This document shows, one piece after another, positions 7,853 to 15,386 of a stretch of DNA of 24,740 nucleotides. The notes under the pieces were generated by a model. The model was not told where the DNA came from and searched no databases. It was given only the letters and a program-made list of their open reading frames with translations. The stretch's first letter is position 1, and each line of letters opens with the position of its first letter. The stretch is from Opitutia bacterium UBA5964 (GTDB lineage Bacteria; Verrucomicrobiota; Verrucomicrobiia; Opitutales; Coraliomargaritaceae). The stretch is taken from positions 3,338 through 28,077 of the forward strand of contig DJBY01000090.1 in the NCBI GenBank assembly GCA_002430605.1, written 5' to 3'. Position numbers and translations under genes: made by a program.

Positions 7853-10168
7853 ATGACTAAGCATCACGAGACAGAGTCACATTCCTGTTGTTCCGGGCAT
7901 GAGGGTAGCGATGCGGTCGCGCCGTCGACGGCCTCGAAATATTATTGTCCAATGTGTACGGGAGTTGAGTCGGACCAGCCTGGGGATTGCCCCAAGTGCG
8001 GTATGCGATTGGAGTTGAATCCTGCTTATGTGAGCAGTTCTGCTCCAGTCTGGACCTGTCCGATGCATCCGGAAGTGCGAGAGCATGCTGCGGGGCAATG
8101 CCCGAAATGTGGGATGGATCTGGAGCTGGAGGCGCCAAGCGCCGGGGACGATACGCATGACGATGAAAGCAGGTTCATGCGGCGGCATTTTATCGCTGCG
8201 CTGTTATTTAGTATTCCTGTGTTGCTGGCATCGATGCCGCATATGCTGCCTTTTGATGTGTTTTATTACAGTTGGTTGCCTGAGGTCGCGTGGAAATGGA
8301 TCGAGCTGATCTTTGCAACACCAGTGGTCTTCGGGGCGGGCGGGTTCATCTTACTGCGTGGTTGGCGCTCGATCATGACGGGCAACTTGAACATGTTTAC
8401 CTTAATATCGGTCGGCGTGGGCGCGGCTTACGGTTTCAGTCTGGTTGCAGTGGTTGCGCCAGGCTTATTTCCTGAGAGCTTTCGCGAAGGTGGTAAAGTC
8501 GGGCTATATTTTGAGGCTGCGGTGATGATCTTGGTGCTCGTTATTCTGGGGCAATGGCTAGAGTCGCGCGCGCGGAATCAGACTGGGGCGGCTATTCGTA
8601 GTCTACTGGATTTGGCGGCCAAGACAGCGTGTCGTATTACAGCAGATGGCACCGAAGAAGATTTGCCCATTGATGCCATCGTGATCGGAGATCACTTGCG
8701 TGTGCGACCGGGGGAAAAGGTGCCGATTGATGGCACGATTCTCGAAGGCAAGAGCACGGTTGATGAATCAATGATTACTGGTGAACCTATGCCAGTGAAC
8801 CGCGCTACGGGTGATACGGTGATCGGTGCGACGGTGAATCAAACTGGCAGCTTTATCATGCGAGCGGATGTGTTGGGTGAGTCGACCATGCTTTCTCAAA
8901 TTGTTAAAATGGTGTCCGAGGCGCAGCGTAGTCGTGCGCCGATTCAAAAGCTGGCCGATCAGGTATCGGGCTATTTTGTGCCGGTGGTCTTGTTTGCATC
9001 GGTGCTGACTTTCGGGATTTGGGCGCTGTGCGGCCCTGCACCGGTGTTTGCGTATGCGATTGTGAATGCCGTGGCGGTTTTGATTATTGCTTGCCCATGT
9101 GCGTTGGGACTCGCTACGCCGATGTCGATCATGGTGGGGGTGGGCAAAGGGGCTCAGTCTGGAATTTTGATTAAGAATGCTGAAGCGCTGGAGCGTGCTG
9201 AAAAGATTACACACCTCATCACTGACAAGACCGGGACATTGACTGAAGGTAAACCTTCGGTAGTTGATGTGCGAGCTGTGGATGGGGTGGAAGTTGGCGA
9301 ACTGTTGGCGCTGGCAGCTGCGGTTGAATCTCAATCAGAACACCCGCTGGCGCGTTCAGTGGTGGAGGCTGCGCAGAATGATAAGCTGACTGTTGAGTCC
9401 GTCGATGCTTTTGATAGCACCACTGGAGCCGGTGTTGAGGGGCGCGTATCGGGAAAATTGATACGTGTGGGGAAACGCAAGTTCCTAGAAGATGGGGGCC
9501 TCTTGATCGCCGATTCGCTCGCACAGGAAGCGGAAAAGCAGGAGGGGAATGCGCGAACTGTTATCTGGGTGTCGCGCGAGAGTGTATTACTTGGATTTGT
9601 GGCGATTGCCGATCCGATCAAAGCGACTTCGAAGGTCGCGATTCAGCAGCTGCATGACCTTAATGTCACCGTGGTAATGTGCACGGGGGATAATCAACGC
9701 ACTGCCGATGCCGTGGCTCGTGAGCTAGGGATCGATGAAGTGCACGCCGAAGTCTCGCCGGCGGATAAGCTAGAGTTGGTGGAAAAGCTCAAAGCCGCCG
9801 GACATCAAGTGGCCATGGCGGGCGATGGGATTAATGATGCACCCGCGCTGGCTGCGGCCGACGTGGGGATCGCTATGGGGACTGGCACGGATGTGGCCAT
9901 TGAAAGCGCGGGAGTGACCCTGGTGCGCGGTGATTTGATGAGTATCGTGAGCGCGTTGCAACTGAGTCGCGGAGTGATGCATAACATCAGGCAGAATCTC
10001 TTTTTCGCCTTTATCTATAACTCTGTGGGTGTGCCCATCGCAGCGGGTGTGCTCTATCCATTCTTTGGTATTCTGCTTAGTCCGATTATTGCTGGAGCAG
10101 CCATGTCCTTGAGCTCTGTTTCGGTGATAATGAACGCGCTACGTCTACGCCGAATTAAGATCCGATAA
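7853..10168 (+). CDS. copA: Cu(+)-translocating P1B-type ATPase with two N-terminal heavy-metal-binding domains
   Basis: This inner-membrane ATPase pumps Cu(+) from cytoplasm to periplasm, where the Cus-type system can take it up. The 771 residues begin with a His/Cys-rich leader and two YHS-like heavy-metal-binding domains (C32-PMC with C46/C49-GM; C69-PMHP with C83/C86-GM) in place of the usual ferredoxin-like HMA domains. The ATPase core follows. It has the actuator motif T309-GEP, transmembrane metal site C414-PC416-ALG, phosphorylation site D458-KTGT, nucleotide-binding H497-P, hinge G657-DGINDAP, and a last-helix MSLSS motif typical of the Cu(+) group. The length is usual for the family. 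Gene order supports a role in copper or silver resistance. Confidence 0.95.
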   Translation: MTKHHETESHSCCSGHEGSDAVAPSTASKYYCPMCTGVESDQPGDCPKCGMRLELNPAYVSSSAPVWTCPMHPEVREHAAGQCPKCGMDLELEAPSAGDDTHDDESRFMRRHFIAALLFSIPVLLASMPHMLPFDVFYYSWLPEVAWKWIELIFATPVVFGAGGFILLRGWRSIMTGNLNMFTLISVGVGAAYGFSLVAVVAPGLFPESFREGGKVGLYFEAAVMILVLVILGQWLESRARNQTGAAIRSLLDLAAKTACRITADGTEEDLPIDAIVIGDHLRVRPGEKVPIDGTILEGKSTVDESMITGEPMPVNRATGDTVIGATVNQTGSFIMRADVLGESTMLSQIVKMVSEAQRSRAPIQKLADQVSGYFVPVVLFASVLTFGIWALCGPAPVFAYAIVNAVAVLIIACPCALGLATPMSIMVGVGKGAQSGILIKNAEALERAEKITHLITDKTGTLTEGKPSVVDVRAVDGVEVGELLALAAAVESQSEHPLARSVVEAAQNDKLTVESVDAFDSTTGAGVEGRVSGKLIRVGKRKFLEDGGLLIADSLAQEAEKQEGNARTVIWVSRESVLLGFVAIADPIKATSKVAIQQLHDLNVTVVMCTGDNQRTADAVARELGIDEVHAEVSPADKLELVEKLKAAGHQVAMAGDGINDAPALAAADVGIAMGTGTDVAIESAGVTLVRGDLMSIVSALQLSRGVMHNIRQNLFFAFIYNSVGVPIAAGVLYPFFGILLSPIIAGAAMSLSSVSVIMNALRLRRIKIR

Positions 10169-10302
10169 GTGGGGGAGGGTTCAGGCTCCTGTTCTGTTTC
10201 TAATACTCATGGTGCCTGGCACTATTTGCAGAGACGTCGTGCGAGTTCTCTTCTGCGGAATCGCGGAACTATCGTTGAAAAGAAAAAGGTGCGTGTGATT
10301 TC

Positions 10303-10680
10303 CTATTTTTCCTCTTCACCCCAGAATTTCCACCATTTGCGGCTGTGTTCTTTGCGTTGTTGTTGGCCGGTTTCTGAGCCTTTGCCTGCTTCTTTACGGA
10401 TGGCGTCCGTCTTGTCGCTGTTGTTGCTCTTGTCTGTTGCTTCTTCGTCGTTGCCGTCATCGTCATCATCATCGTCTGAATGCTTCGCTTCTTTTTCCTT
10501 CTTTTCTTTTTTCTCCTGCTGGTCCTTCGCATTGACTGCGGCAGAATCGGAGTGGTGCGAATCGGATTGATTTTGAACAGTCTTTTGTTTGTCGGGTTTT
10601 CCGGCGTTATCGGGTTTTGCCCCGTTTAGACTGAATGCGAAGCTATATAGGCTGAGGGTGATGAGGATAATATGTTTCAT
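10303..10680 (-). CDS. Small secreted acidic low-complexity protein ending in KWWKFW
   Basis: The family is not recognised. The 125-residue product starts with a signal peptide (MKHIILITLSLYSFAFSLNG). A long charged, disordered, repeat-like body follows, rich in Lys, Asp, Glu, Gln and Ser, including seven consecutive Asp (residues 69-75) and several KEK runs. It ends in a basic-aromatic tail, RKWWKFWGEEEK. The signal peptide argues for a real gene despite the low complexity, and it sets the start at 10680; the frame stays open upstream without coding character. It is transcribed convergent to the copper ATPase and divergent from the permease gene. A periplasmic or envelope-associated role is possible, with the WWKFW tail as a membrane or wall contact, but this is speculation. 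Confidence 0.6.
   Translation of the reverse strand: MKHIILITLSLYSFAFSLNGAKPDNAGKPDKQKTVQNQSDSHHSDSAAVNAKDQQEKKEKKEKEAKHSDDDDDDDGNDEEATDKSNNSDKTDAIRKEAGKGSETGQQQRKEHSRKWWKFWGEEEK
10456..10476. repeat. Trinucleotide repeat (GTC/ATC)7 encoding poly-Asp
   Basis: Seven consecutive GTC or ATC triplets on the plus strand encode seven Asp residues on the minus strand. Slippage here would change the length of the acidic tract without shifting the frame. Confidence 0.8.
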
Positions 10681-10782
10681 GGGCAGACACGTTATAAGGT
10701 TTTTGAAGAATCGCAAGTGGCCTAGCTTAGTCGAATATTCGTGGTGCTCCGTGGTGGACATCGCCCGAATACTTCTTATTAA

Positions 10783-11874
10783 ATGATTGTTATGAACTTG
10801 CAGCGCGCAGCGATGACGATGTTGATCGTCTTTTTGAGCTTTTATTTGCTCTACCTTGGGCAGGCTTTGTTGTTGCCCCTCGTGATTGCTGGAGCGGTCG
10901 CTTATCTGATCAATATTTTGGCACATACAATTTGTCGGCTGCGTATTGGTAGTGTGTCGCTGCCAAGACCGATTGCCATGATTGTGGCGATTGCAGTGAT
11001 CTTGGCTTCGTTGAGTTTAGTGATTCAATTGATCACGGTAAATATCGCCAGTGTGATCAAAGTCGCGCCCCTGTATCAGCAGAATTTGGAGAGTCTGATT
11101 TATAAAGGCTATGAACTGTTCGGGGTTGAGGAGGCACCTAATATCAGGGAGATTTTTGCTCAGATCAACTTGAGTAGTTATTTACAGGATATTGGGGGTA
11201 CAGTGCGCTCGTTGGTGAGTCGGACTGGAATCATTATTTTGTATTTGATCTTCCTCCTGTTAGAGCAGCGCACATTTACAGCAAAAATGCATGGACTGGT
11301 TCGAGATTCGGATCGTCTCGAAGAGGTCTTAGGGCTGATGGAAAAGATTCGTTCTGATATCCGCTCCTATATCGGGATTAAAGTCCTTACCAGTGCGGCG
11401 ACAGCGTTGTTAAGCTATACGGTGTTAAGCCTCGTCGGAGTCGATTTTGCGAGCTTCTGGGCGGTTCTTATCTTCTTTCTCAATTTCATCCCAACAGTTG
11501 GTTCGATCATTGCGACCGCGTTTCCGTCGGTCTTGGCTTTGGTGCAGTTTGATACGCTCGGACCCTTTATAATCACTGCCTCAGTATTAACGGGCTTGCA
11601 GTTTTGTATTGGTAGCCTGTTGGAACCGCGATTGATGGGTAACCGTTTAAATCTAAGTCCGATCGTCATTCTGCTATCACTTGGTCTGTGGGGCTCGATT
11701 TGGGGCATTCCGGGCATGTTCCTGTGTGTGCCGATCACGGTGATTATGGTGATTATCTTTTCCTATTTTCCTGAGACGCGGCCTGCCGCTGTGTTGCTGT
11801 CGGGTACGGGGGAGTTGAGTGTCGGTCCGCGGCGTAGCAATAATTTAGCTAAGAAACCAGAGACGTCGGATTAG
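10783..11874 (+). CDS. AI-2E family transporter (putative permease)
   Basis: The 363-residue integral membrane protein has the layout of the AI-2E/PerM family. It shows two N-terminal helices (about 10-45), a third near 60-85, a soluble segment with amphipathic helices (about 90-140), and a C-terminal half with several helices, including ALLSYTVLSLVGVDFASFW and FLNFIPTVGSIIATAFP. The FIPxVG and LEPRLMGNRLNLSP signatures are diagnostic. Family members have been linked to AI-2 export, Na+/H+ exchange or general solute transport, and the substrate cannot be told from sequence. The ATG at 10783 is used; an ATG three codons later (10792) is equally possible. It probably forms a unit with the Rossmann-fold gene 28 bp downstream. 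Confidence 0.88.
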   Translation: MIVMNLQRAAMTMLIVFLSFYLLYLGQALLLPLVIAGAVAYLINILAHTICRLRIGSVSLPRPIAMIVAIAVILASLSLVIQLITVNIASVIKVAPLYQQNLESLIYKGYELFGVEEAPNIREIFAQINLSSYLQDIGGTVRSLVSRTGIIILYLIFLLLEQRTFTAKMHGLVRDSDRLEEVLGLMEKIRSDIRSYIGIKVLTSAATALLSYTVLSLVGVDFASFWAVLIFFLNFIPTVGSIIATAFPSVLALVQFDTLGPFIITASVLTGLQFCIGSLLEPRLMGNRLNLSPIVILLSLGLWGSIWGIPGMFLCVPITVIMVIIFSYFPETRPAAVLLSGTGELSVGPRRSNNLAKKPETSD

Positions 11875-11902
11875 GGATTTCGTTCGGAACATATCATTTT
11901 CA

Positions 11903-12616
11903 ATGATTTCGAAGTCTGCACCTGACCTGCCGCGCACGGCGCTCGTCGTCGGCGGCACCGGCGCAGTTGGCACTGAATTGCTACAGGAGCTGATAGTCTC
12001 TGGGCGTTACGGACGGATTCTTTGTGTGGGACGCCGTTTGCCAGAGCTAGTAAGCGAAGTCGTCATCGGACATCTCGTCGATTTCGAGCATTTGGAGGAT
12101 TTCTTGCCTGAAGGGCGGGTGGATGATGTGTTTTGCGCGCTGGGCACGACACTTGAGCGAGCTGGCTCAGTTGCAGCGTTTAAGCGGGTGGACTTTGAGT
12201 ATGTATTAAAAGTCGGAGAGCTGGCAAAGCGCCTCGGCGCACGAACCCTATCGGTGATCAGTTCGATTGCTGCCGATCCGTCGGCGAACTCGATTTATTT
12301 ACAGACGAAGGGGGCGATGGAGGCCGCTTTGATCGCATTGGACCTGCCTGCGTTGCATCTTTTTCGGCCCTCGCTGTTGGCGGGTAGTTTGAAACGCACA
12401 GATTTTAGGTTGAAAGAAGTGTTGGCCAATGGAGCACTCGCGGTGCTTGGACCACTGTTTTTACATGGACGATTTAGGAAATATCGTCGTATCGCGCCAG
12501 CTGTAGTGGCGCGTGCGATGGCTCAGTGTGTGTCTAATGGCGGGGTGGGCACTATTATTTATGAGAACGATGCGATCCTTGATCTCTGCGTGTCGCCGTC
12601 GAAGTCGCTGTCTTAA
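11903..12616 (+). CDS. NAD(P)-binding Rossmann-fold protein, TIP30/HTATIP2-like atypical SDR
   Basis: The 237-residue protein has an N-terminal dinucleotide-binding motif GGTGAVG (17-23). The atypical SDR pattern of the TIP30/HTATIP2 group follows: VFCALGTTLERAGS, FKRVDFEYVLKVGELAKRLGA, then SVISSIAADP (S120/S121), Y132-LQTK136 giving a Ser-Tyr-Lys set, and LHLFRPSLLAG. Bacterial members are annotated as oxidoreductases or semialdehyde-dehydrogenase-like proteins of unknown substrate. It is cytoplasmic, with no signal peptide. It follows the AI-2E permease by 28 bp on the same strand and is followed by a 177-bp gap. Confidence 0.8.
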   Translation: MISKSAPDLPRTALVVGGTGAVGTELLQELIVSGRYGRILCVGRRLPELVSEVVIGHLVDFEHLEDFLPEGRVDDVFCALGTTLERAGSVAAFKRVDFEYVLKVGELAKRLGARTLSVISSIAADPSANSIYLQTKGAMEAALIALDLPALHLFRPSLLAGSLKRTDFRLKEVLANGALAVLGPLFLHGRFRKYRRIAPAVVARAMAQCVSNGGVGTIIYENDAILDLCVSPSKSLS

Positions 12617-12669
12617 AGGGCATTCGAGTGAGGGCGGCATATCCTAAAGCCACAGTTGGAGTCTTAAAC

Positions 12670-12698
12670 TTAGCTTTCTTGGCTCTTTTGTGTAATAA
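12670..12698 (+). promoter_or_regulatory. Weak candidate promoter upstream of the nitronate monooxygenase gene
   Basis: TTAGCT (12670-12675) and TAATAA (12693-12698) are 17 bp apart within the 177-bp gap ahead of the gene at 12794. Both boxes are imperfect. The gap length and the separate function of the next gene make a promoter here likely, but its exact position is uncertain. Confidence 0.3.
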
Positions 12699-12750
12699 TG
12701 TTCGCACGATTTAATTTAAACTGTCACTTTCTTGGATCAGTTTTCCAGAT

Positions 12751-12783
12751 GACTCGTGCATGAGTCGTTTAATGACCATTAAA
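12751..12783. promoter_or_regulatory. Two tandem 16-bp palindromes just upstream of the nitronate monooxygenase start
   Basis: GACTCGTGCATGAGTC (12751-12766) is self-complementary apart from one wobble-type pair. TTTAATGACCATTAAA (12768-12783) has perfect 6-bp arms around GACC. They are separated by one base and end 10 bp before the ATG at 12794. They could be operators for a dimeric regulator or hairpins in the leader mRNA. Confidence 0.5.
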
Positions 12784-12793
12784 CTTAGTATAT

Positions 12794-14242
12794 ATGTTTC
12801 TTCCAAAAATCATTCAAGGTGGCATGGGTGCCGGAGTTTCTGACTGGAGACTCGCGAATTCGGTGTCTTCTGTTGGGCAGCTCGGAGTGATCTCCGGGAC
12901 CGCGTTGGACACAGTACTTGTTCGTCGTTTACAACATGGAGATGTGGGCGGCCACATGCGTCGTGGATTAGCGGCGTTTCCAGTGCCAGCCGTCGCAGAG
13001 CGTATTTTAGCGCGTTATTTCAAGGCTGAAGCCGAGCAAGACGAGAAGCCGTCCAGACTGATTGCGGGCTTCCGTATCGATCCCTCTGCGAATGTCGTCG
13101 ATTTGACGATCGCGGCCAACTTCGTCGAGGTCTTCCTCGCCAAGGAAGGGCACCAAGGCCACGTCGGCGTAAACTTCTTAGAAAAGATTCAGATGCCGAA
13201 TCTAACCTCTATGTTCGGTGCCATGCTTGCAGGCGTGGACAACGTCCTGATGGGCGCGGGTATCCCACGCACGATTCCAGGTATCTTGGACGCCTTGTCT
13301 GAGTGGAAACCAGTCGAGATGCGTATCAATGTCGAAGATGCTGATAAGGAAGATGCATATTTCAGTCGCTTTGATCCGCTCGAATGGATCCGTTCGCACC
13401 TGCCTGATATCGAGTTGCCTAAGCTGAAACGCCCCGACTTCTTTCCTATCATTTCCTCCAATGTCTTGGCGATTACTTTGGCGAAGAAATCGACTGGTAA
13501 AGTCAATGGTTTCATCGTCGAGCGTCATGTTGCTGGTGGTCATAATGCACCGCCACGTGGAGGGATGACGCTGGATGAGAAGAACGAGCCAATTTACGGC
13601 GTAAAGGACGAAGCAGATTTGGCGCAACTCAGCAAACTGGGGCTTCCTTTCTGGCTCGCTGGTGGTGGTTCTTCCGAGACTGGTCTCAAGGACGCGTTGG
13701 CCGCTGGTGCCGCTGGTATTCAAGTCGGCACTGCCTTTGCTTATAGTAATGAGTCGGGTTTCGCCCCCTCAATTAAGAAACGCGTGCTGGAGAAAGTGAA
13801 AACTGGTACAGTTGAGATTTTCACCGATGCTCGTGGTTCGCCAACAGGCTTCCCGTTTAAGGTTGTAAATCTCGAAGGCACGATCTTCGAGGAGGCGGTT
13901 TATCAATCTCGTAAACGTATCTGCGACCTTTGCTATTTGCGCCATCCTTACAAGAAGGCAGACGCGACGATAGGCTACCGTTGCCCATCCGAGCCTGTGA
14001 AGGATTACCTGAAGAAGGGTGGTAAGGAAGAAGATACTGTCGGTCGTAAATGTCTCTGTAACGGTTTGATCTCTGCGATCGGCATGCCGCAGAAGTACAA
14101 AGATGGAGGTGTTGAGCCAGCTATCGTAACGAGTGGTGACGATGTCACTAAGTTGGGTCGTTTTGTAAATTGGGACACCGTGAGCTATTCATCGCATGAT
14201 GTGATCAACGAGTTACTTAGTCAGATCGCACCGGATCAATAA
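12794..14242 (+). CDS. Nitronate monooxygenase (2-nitropropane dioxygenase) family FMN protein with Cys-rich C-terminal region
   Basis: This is a TIM-barrel flavoprotein of the NPD/NMO family. The N-terminal KIIQGGMGAGVS, the signature VERHVAGGH250-NAPPRGG with the family's active-site His, and the FMN phosphate region FWLAGGGSSETGLKDALAAGAAGIQVGTAF are all present. At 482 residues it exceeds typical NMOs (about 310-370). The extra length includes a C-terminal segment with C377, C380, C397, C420 and C422, spaced as in a metal or Fe-S site. Such proteins oxidise alkyl nitronates or act as enoyl-reductase-like flavoproteins, and the substrate is not known here. It appears monocistronic: a 177-bp leader region upstream and a strong terminator downstream. 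Confidence 0.85.
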   Translation: MFLPKIIQGGMGAGVSDWRLANSVSSVGQLGVISGTALDTVLVRRLQHGDVGGHMRRGLAAFPVPAVAERILARYFKAEAEQDEKPSRLIAGFRIDPSANVVDLTIAANFVEVFLAKEGHQGHVGVNFLEKIQMPNLTSMFGAMLAGVDNVLMGAGIPRTIPGILDALSEWKPVEMRINVEDADKEDAYFSRFDPLEWIRSHLPDIELPKLKRPDFFPIISSNVLAITLAKKSTGKVNGFIVERHVAGGHNAPPRGGMTLDEKNEPIYGVKDEADLAQLSKLGLPFWLAGGGSSETGLKDALAAGAAGIQVGTAFAYSNESGFAPSIKKRVLEKVKTGTVEIFTDARGSPTGFPFKVVNLEGTIFEEAVYQSRKRICDLCYLRHPYKKADATIGYRCPSEPVKDYLKKGGKEEDTVGRKCLCNGLISAIGMPQKYKDGGVEPAIVTSGDDVTKLGRFVNWDTVSYSSHDVINELLSQIAPDQ

Positions 14243-14267
14243 AGCCGGTCATCACCACAACAACTTT

Positions 14268-14300
14268 AAAGAGGGGGCATTGTATGCCTCCTCTTTTTTT
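14268..14300 (+). terminator. Rho-independent terminator of the nitronate monooxygenase gene
   Basis: The stem is AAAGAGGGGGCAT (14268-14280) with ATGCCTCCTCTTT (14284-14296), pairing throughout with one G-U wobble. It has a TGT loop, and the descending arm runs into a seven-T run ending at 14300. It starts 25 bp after the stop codon. Confidence 0.92.
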
Positions 14301-14303
14301 GTA

Positions 14304-14334
14304 CGCGGGAGGGACGACCTCCGCGTCGTCCGCG
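14304..14334. repeat. REP-like palindrome A
   Basis: The outer arms CGCGG/CCGCG and inner arms GGACGAC/GTCGTCC form an imperfect hairpin. The core CGCGG..GAGGGAC..CCTCC..GTC..TCCGCG is shared with the element at 14542-14575, which suggests a dispersed repeat family. Confidence 0.65.
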
Positions 14335-14541
14335 AATGCTTGGGATGCTATACCTGCTCTAAACGGTCAAAGTCGATTAGCTGTAATGAAAGCTGGGGAG
14401 ATTGTTAACAGAATAAAGTCATGTTGAGTGGTGAAGCGGAGTCCTCGAACAGCCCTTGTTCACTATGCTATGCCTAGTTGCCAATCGGTTTCATTAGTGC
14501 TTTCGCTAGGAAGTGTCGATGGGCCTGCCTAACCTGGTTCA

Positions 14542-14575
14542 CGCGGAGAGGGACCCTCCTGTCGCGATCTCCGCG
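14542..14575. repeat. REP-like palindrome B, at the 3' end of deoC
   Basis: The outer arms CGCGGAGA and TCTCCGCG are perfect reverse complements, with GGAC/GTC inside. It is related in order and sequence to the palindrome at 14304-14334. It lies 1 bp beyond the deoC stop codon, so it may also protect or terminate the deoC transcript. Confidence 0.7.
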
Positions 14576-14576
14576 C

Positions 14577-15275
14577 CTAGTAATTATCATTGTCGCTCGC
14601 TTTGAAGCGCTCGCCTTTGAGCTCTGCGAGTAGCGCACTCGCGGCAGAGACGCCGAGGCGCTCGGCACCAGCTTCGATCAGCGCTAGTGCATCGCTGAGT
14701 GTCCGGATCCCGCCACTGGCTTTAATCTTGATCGAGCCCTTGCGGTTGTCGGCAAAGAGTTTGATATCTTCAACAGTTGCACCGCCTGAGCCAAAGCCGG
14801 TCGAGGTCTTAATGAAATCGGCACCAGCCTGTTCACAGATTGCTAGTGCGGTTAATTTCTGTGCCTCATTTAAATAGCAGGTCTCAACGATAATCTTGCT
14901 CAGAAGTTCAGATTCGCGGGCGACTTCGCACAGGCGGACGATTTCTTCGGTTACGATGATTTTATCGCCAGCCCGCAGCGCGGCATAGTTCATGACGATA
15001 TCGACCTCGTTGGCGCCATTGGCTTTGGCGCGTAAGATCTCCTCGCGCTTTGACTCCAAGCTTGAACGCCCATGCGGAAAGCCGATTACGGTGCAAACTT
15101 TGGCCTTGGAGTTATATAAGATGTCGGAGCAAATCGAGACACTACTGGGGTAGACGCAAACAGATGCATATCCAGCATGTGCGGCTTCATCACTGAGGGC
15201 GCAAATTTCACCATCGCTGGCGTCAAGTTTTAGATTTGTAGCATCAAGCGAGGCTGCGAAGTCTGAAGCATTCAT
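14577..15275 (-). CDS. deoC: Deoxyribose-phosphate aldolase
   Basis: This cytoplasmic enzyme cleaves 2-deoxyribose-5-phosphate to glyceraldehyde-3-phosphate and acetaldehyde, the last step of deoxynucleoside catabolism. The 232 residues fit the short bacterial DeoC group. Key residues are in place: D92 in EVDIVMN, the Schiff-base lysine K156 in FIKTSTGF, and K185 in IKASGGIR. The reading frame extends upstream to 15500, but that part is not DeoC-like. The ATG at 15275 gives the family N terminus (DFAASLDATNLK). It is divergent from a nucleoside phosphorylase unit, as expected for a deo/nucleoside salvage locus. Confidence 0.93.
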   Translation of the reverse strand: MNASDFAASLDATNLKLDASDGEICALSDEAAHAGYASVCVYPSSVSICSDILYNSKAKVCTVIGFPHGRSSLESKREEILRAKANGANEVDIVMNYAALRAGDKIIVTEEIVRLCEVARESELLSKIIVETCYLNEAQKLTALAICEQAGADFIKTSTGFGSGGATVEDIKLFADNRKGSIKIKASGGIRTLSDALALIEAGAERLGVSAASALLAELKGERFKASDNDNY

Positions 15276-15386
15276 GAGTGGTGTTGAATATGGCGGTTCT
15301 TTGTGAGCATCTGCATGGATGTATAAATTCCAAGTTATATCTGCGTTGAACTGATTCGAATTGGATGCATGCTGTCGATCTTCTAT
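15276..15386. promoter_or_regulatory. Divergent promoter region between deoC and the phosphorylase unit
   Basis: The 111-bp gap separates two divergently read salvage units. On the plus strand TTGTGA (15301-15306) and TATAAA (15322-15327) have a short 15-bp spacing. On the minus strand a TATAAC-like box lies near the middle. The AT content rises here. No clear operator was found. Promoter function is inferred from the arrangement. Confidence 0.4.

Larger units (their letters stand above)
14243..14576. other. 334-bp intergenic stretch with terminator and two REP-like hairpins
   Basis: This is the convergent gap between the nitronate monooxygenase gene and deoC. It contains the terminator (14268-14300) and two related GC-rich palindromes near its ends (14304-14334, 14542-14575). 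The roughly 200 bp between these holds no convincing reading frame, tRNA or conserved motif. Confidence 0.7.

Noticed and set aside
10169..10570. 133-residue plus-strand frame rich in Ser, Leu and Phe after copA
   Set aside because: It is the complement of the acidic low-complexity gene on the minus strand; the Ser/Phe runs are the reverse reading of its Lys/Glu/Asp codons, and there is no signal peptide or family match.
13202..13723. 173-residue minus-strand frame within the nitronate monooxygenase gene
   Set aside because: It is fully antisense to conserved FMN-barrel coding sequence and lacks any recognisable motif.
14335..14541. Possible small RNA or tRNA in the nitronate monooxygenase-deoC gap
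   Set aside because: No cloverleaf, promoter-terminator pair or long stem could be found; only a short GAACA/TGTTC repeat is present.
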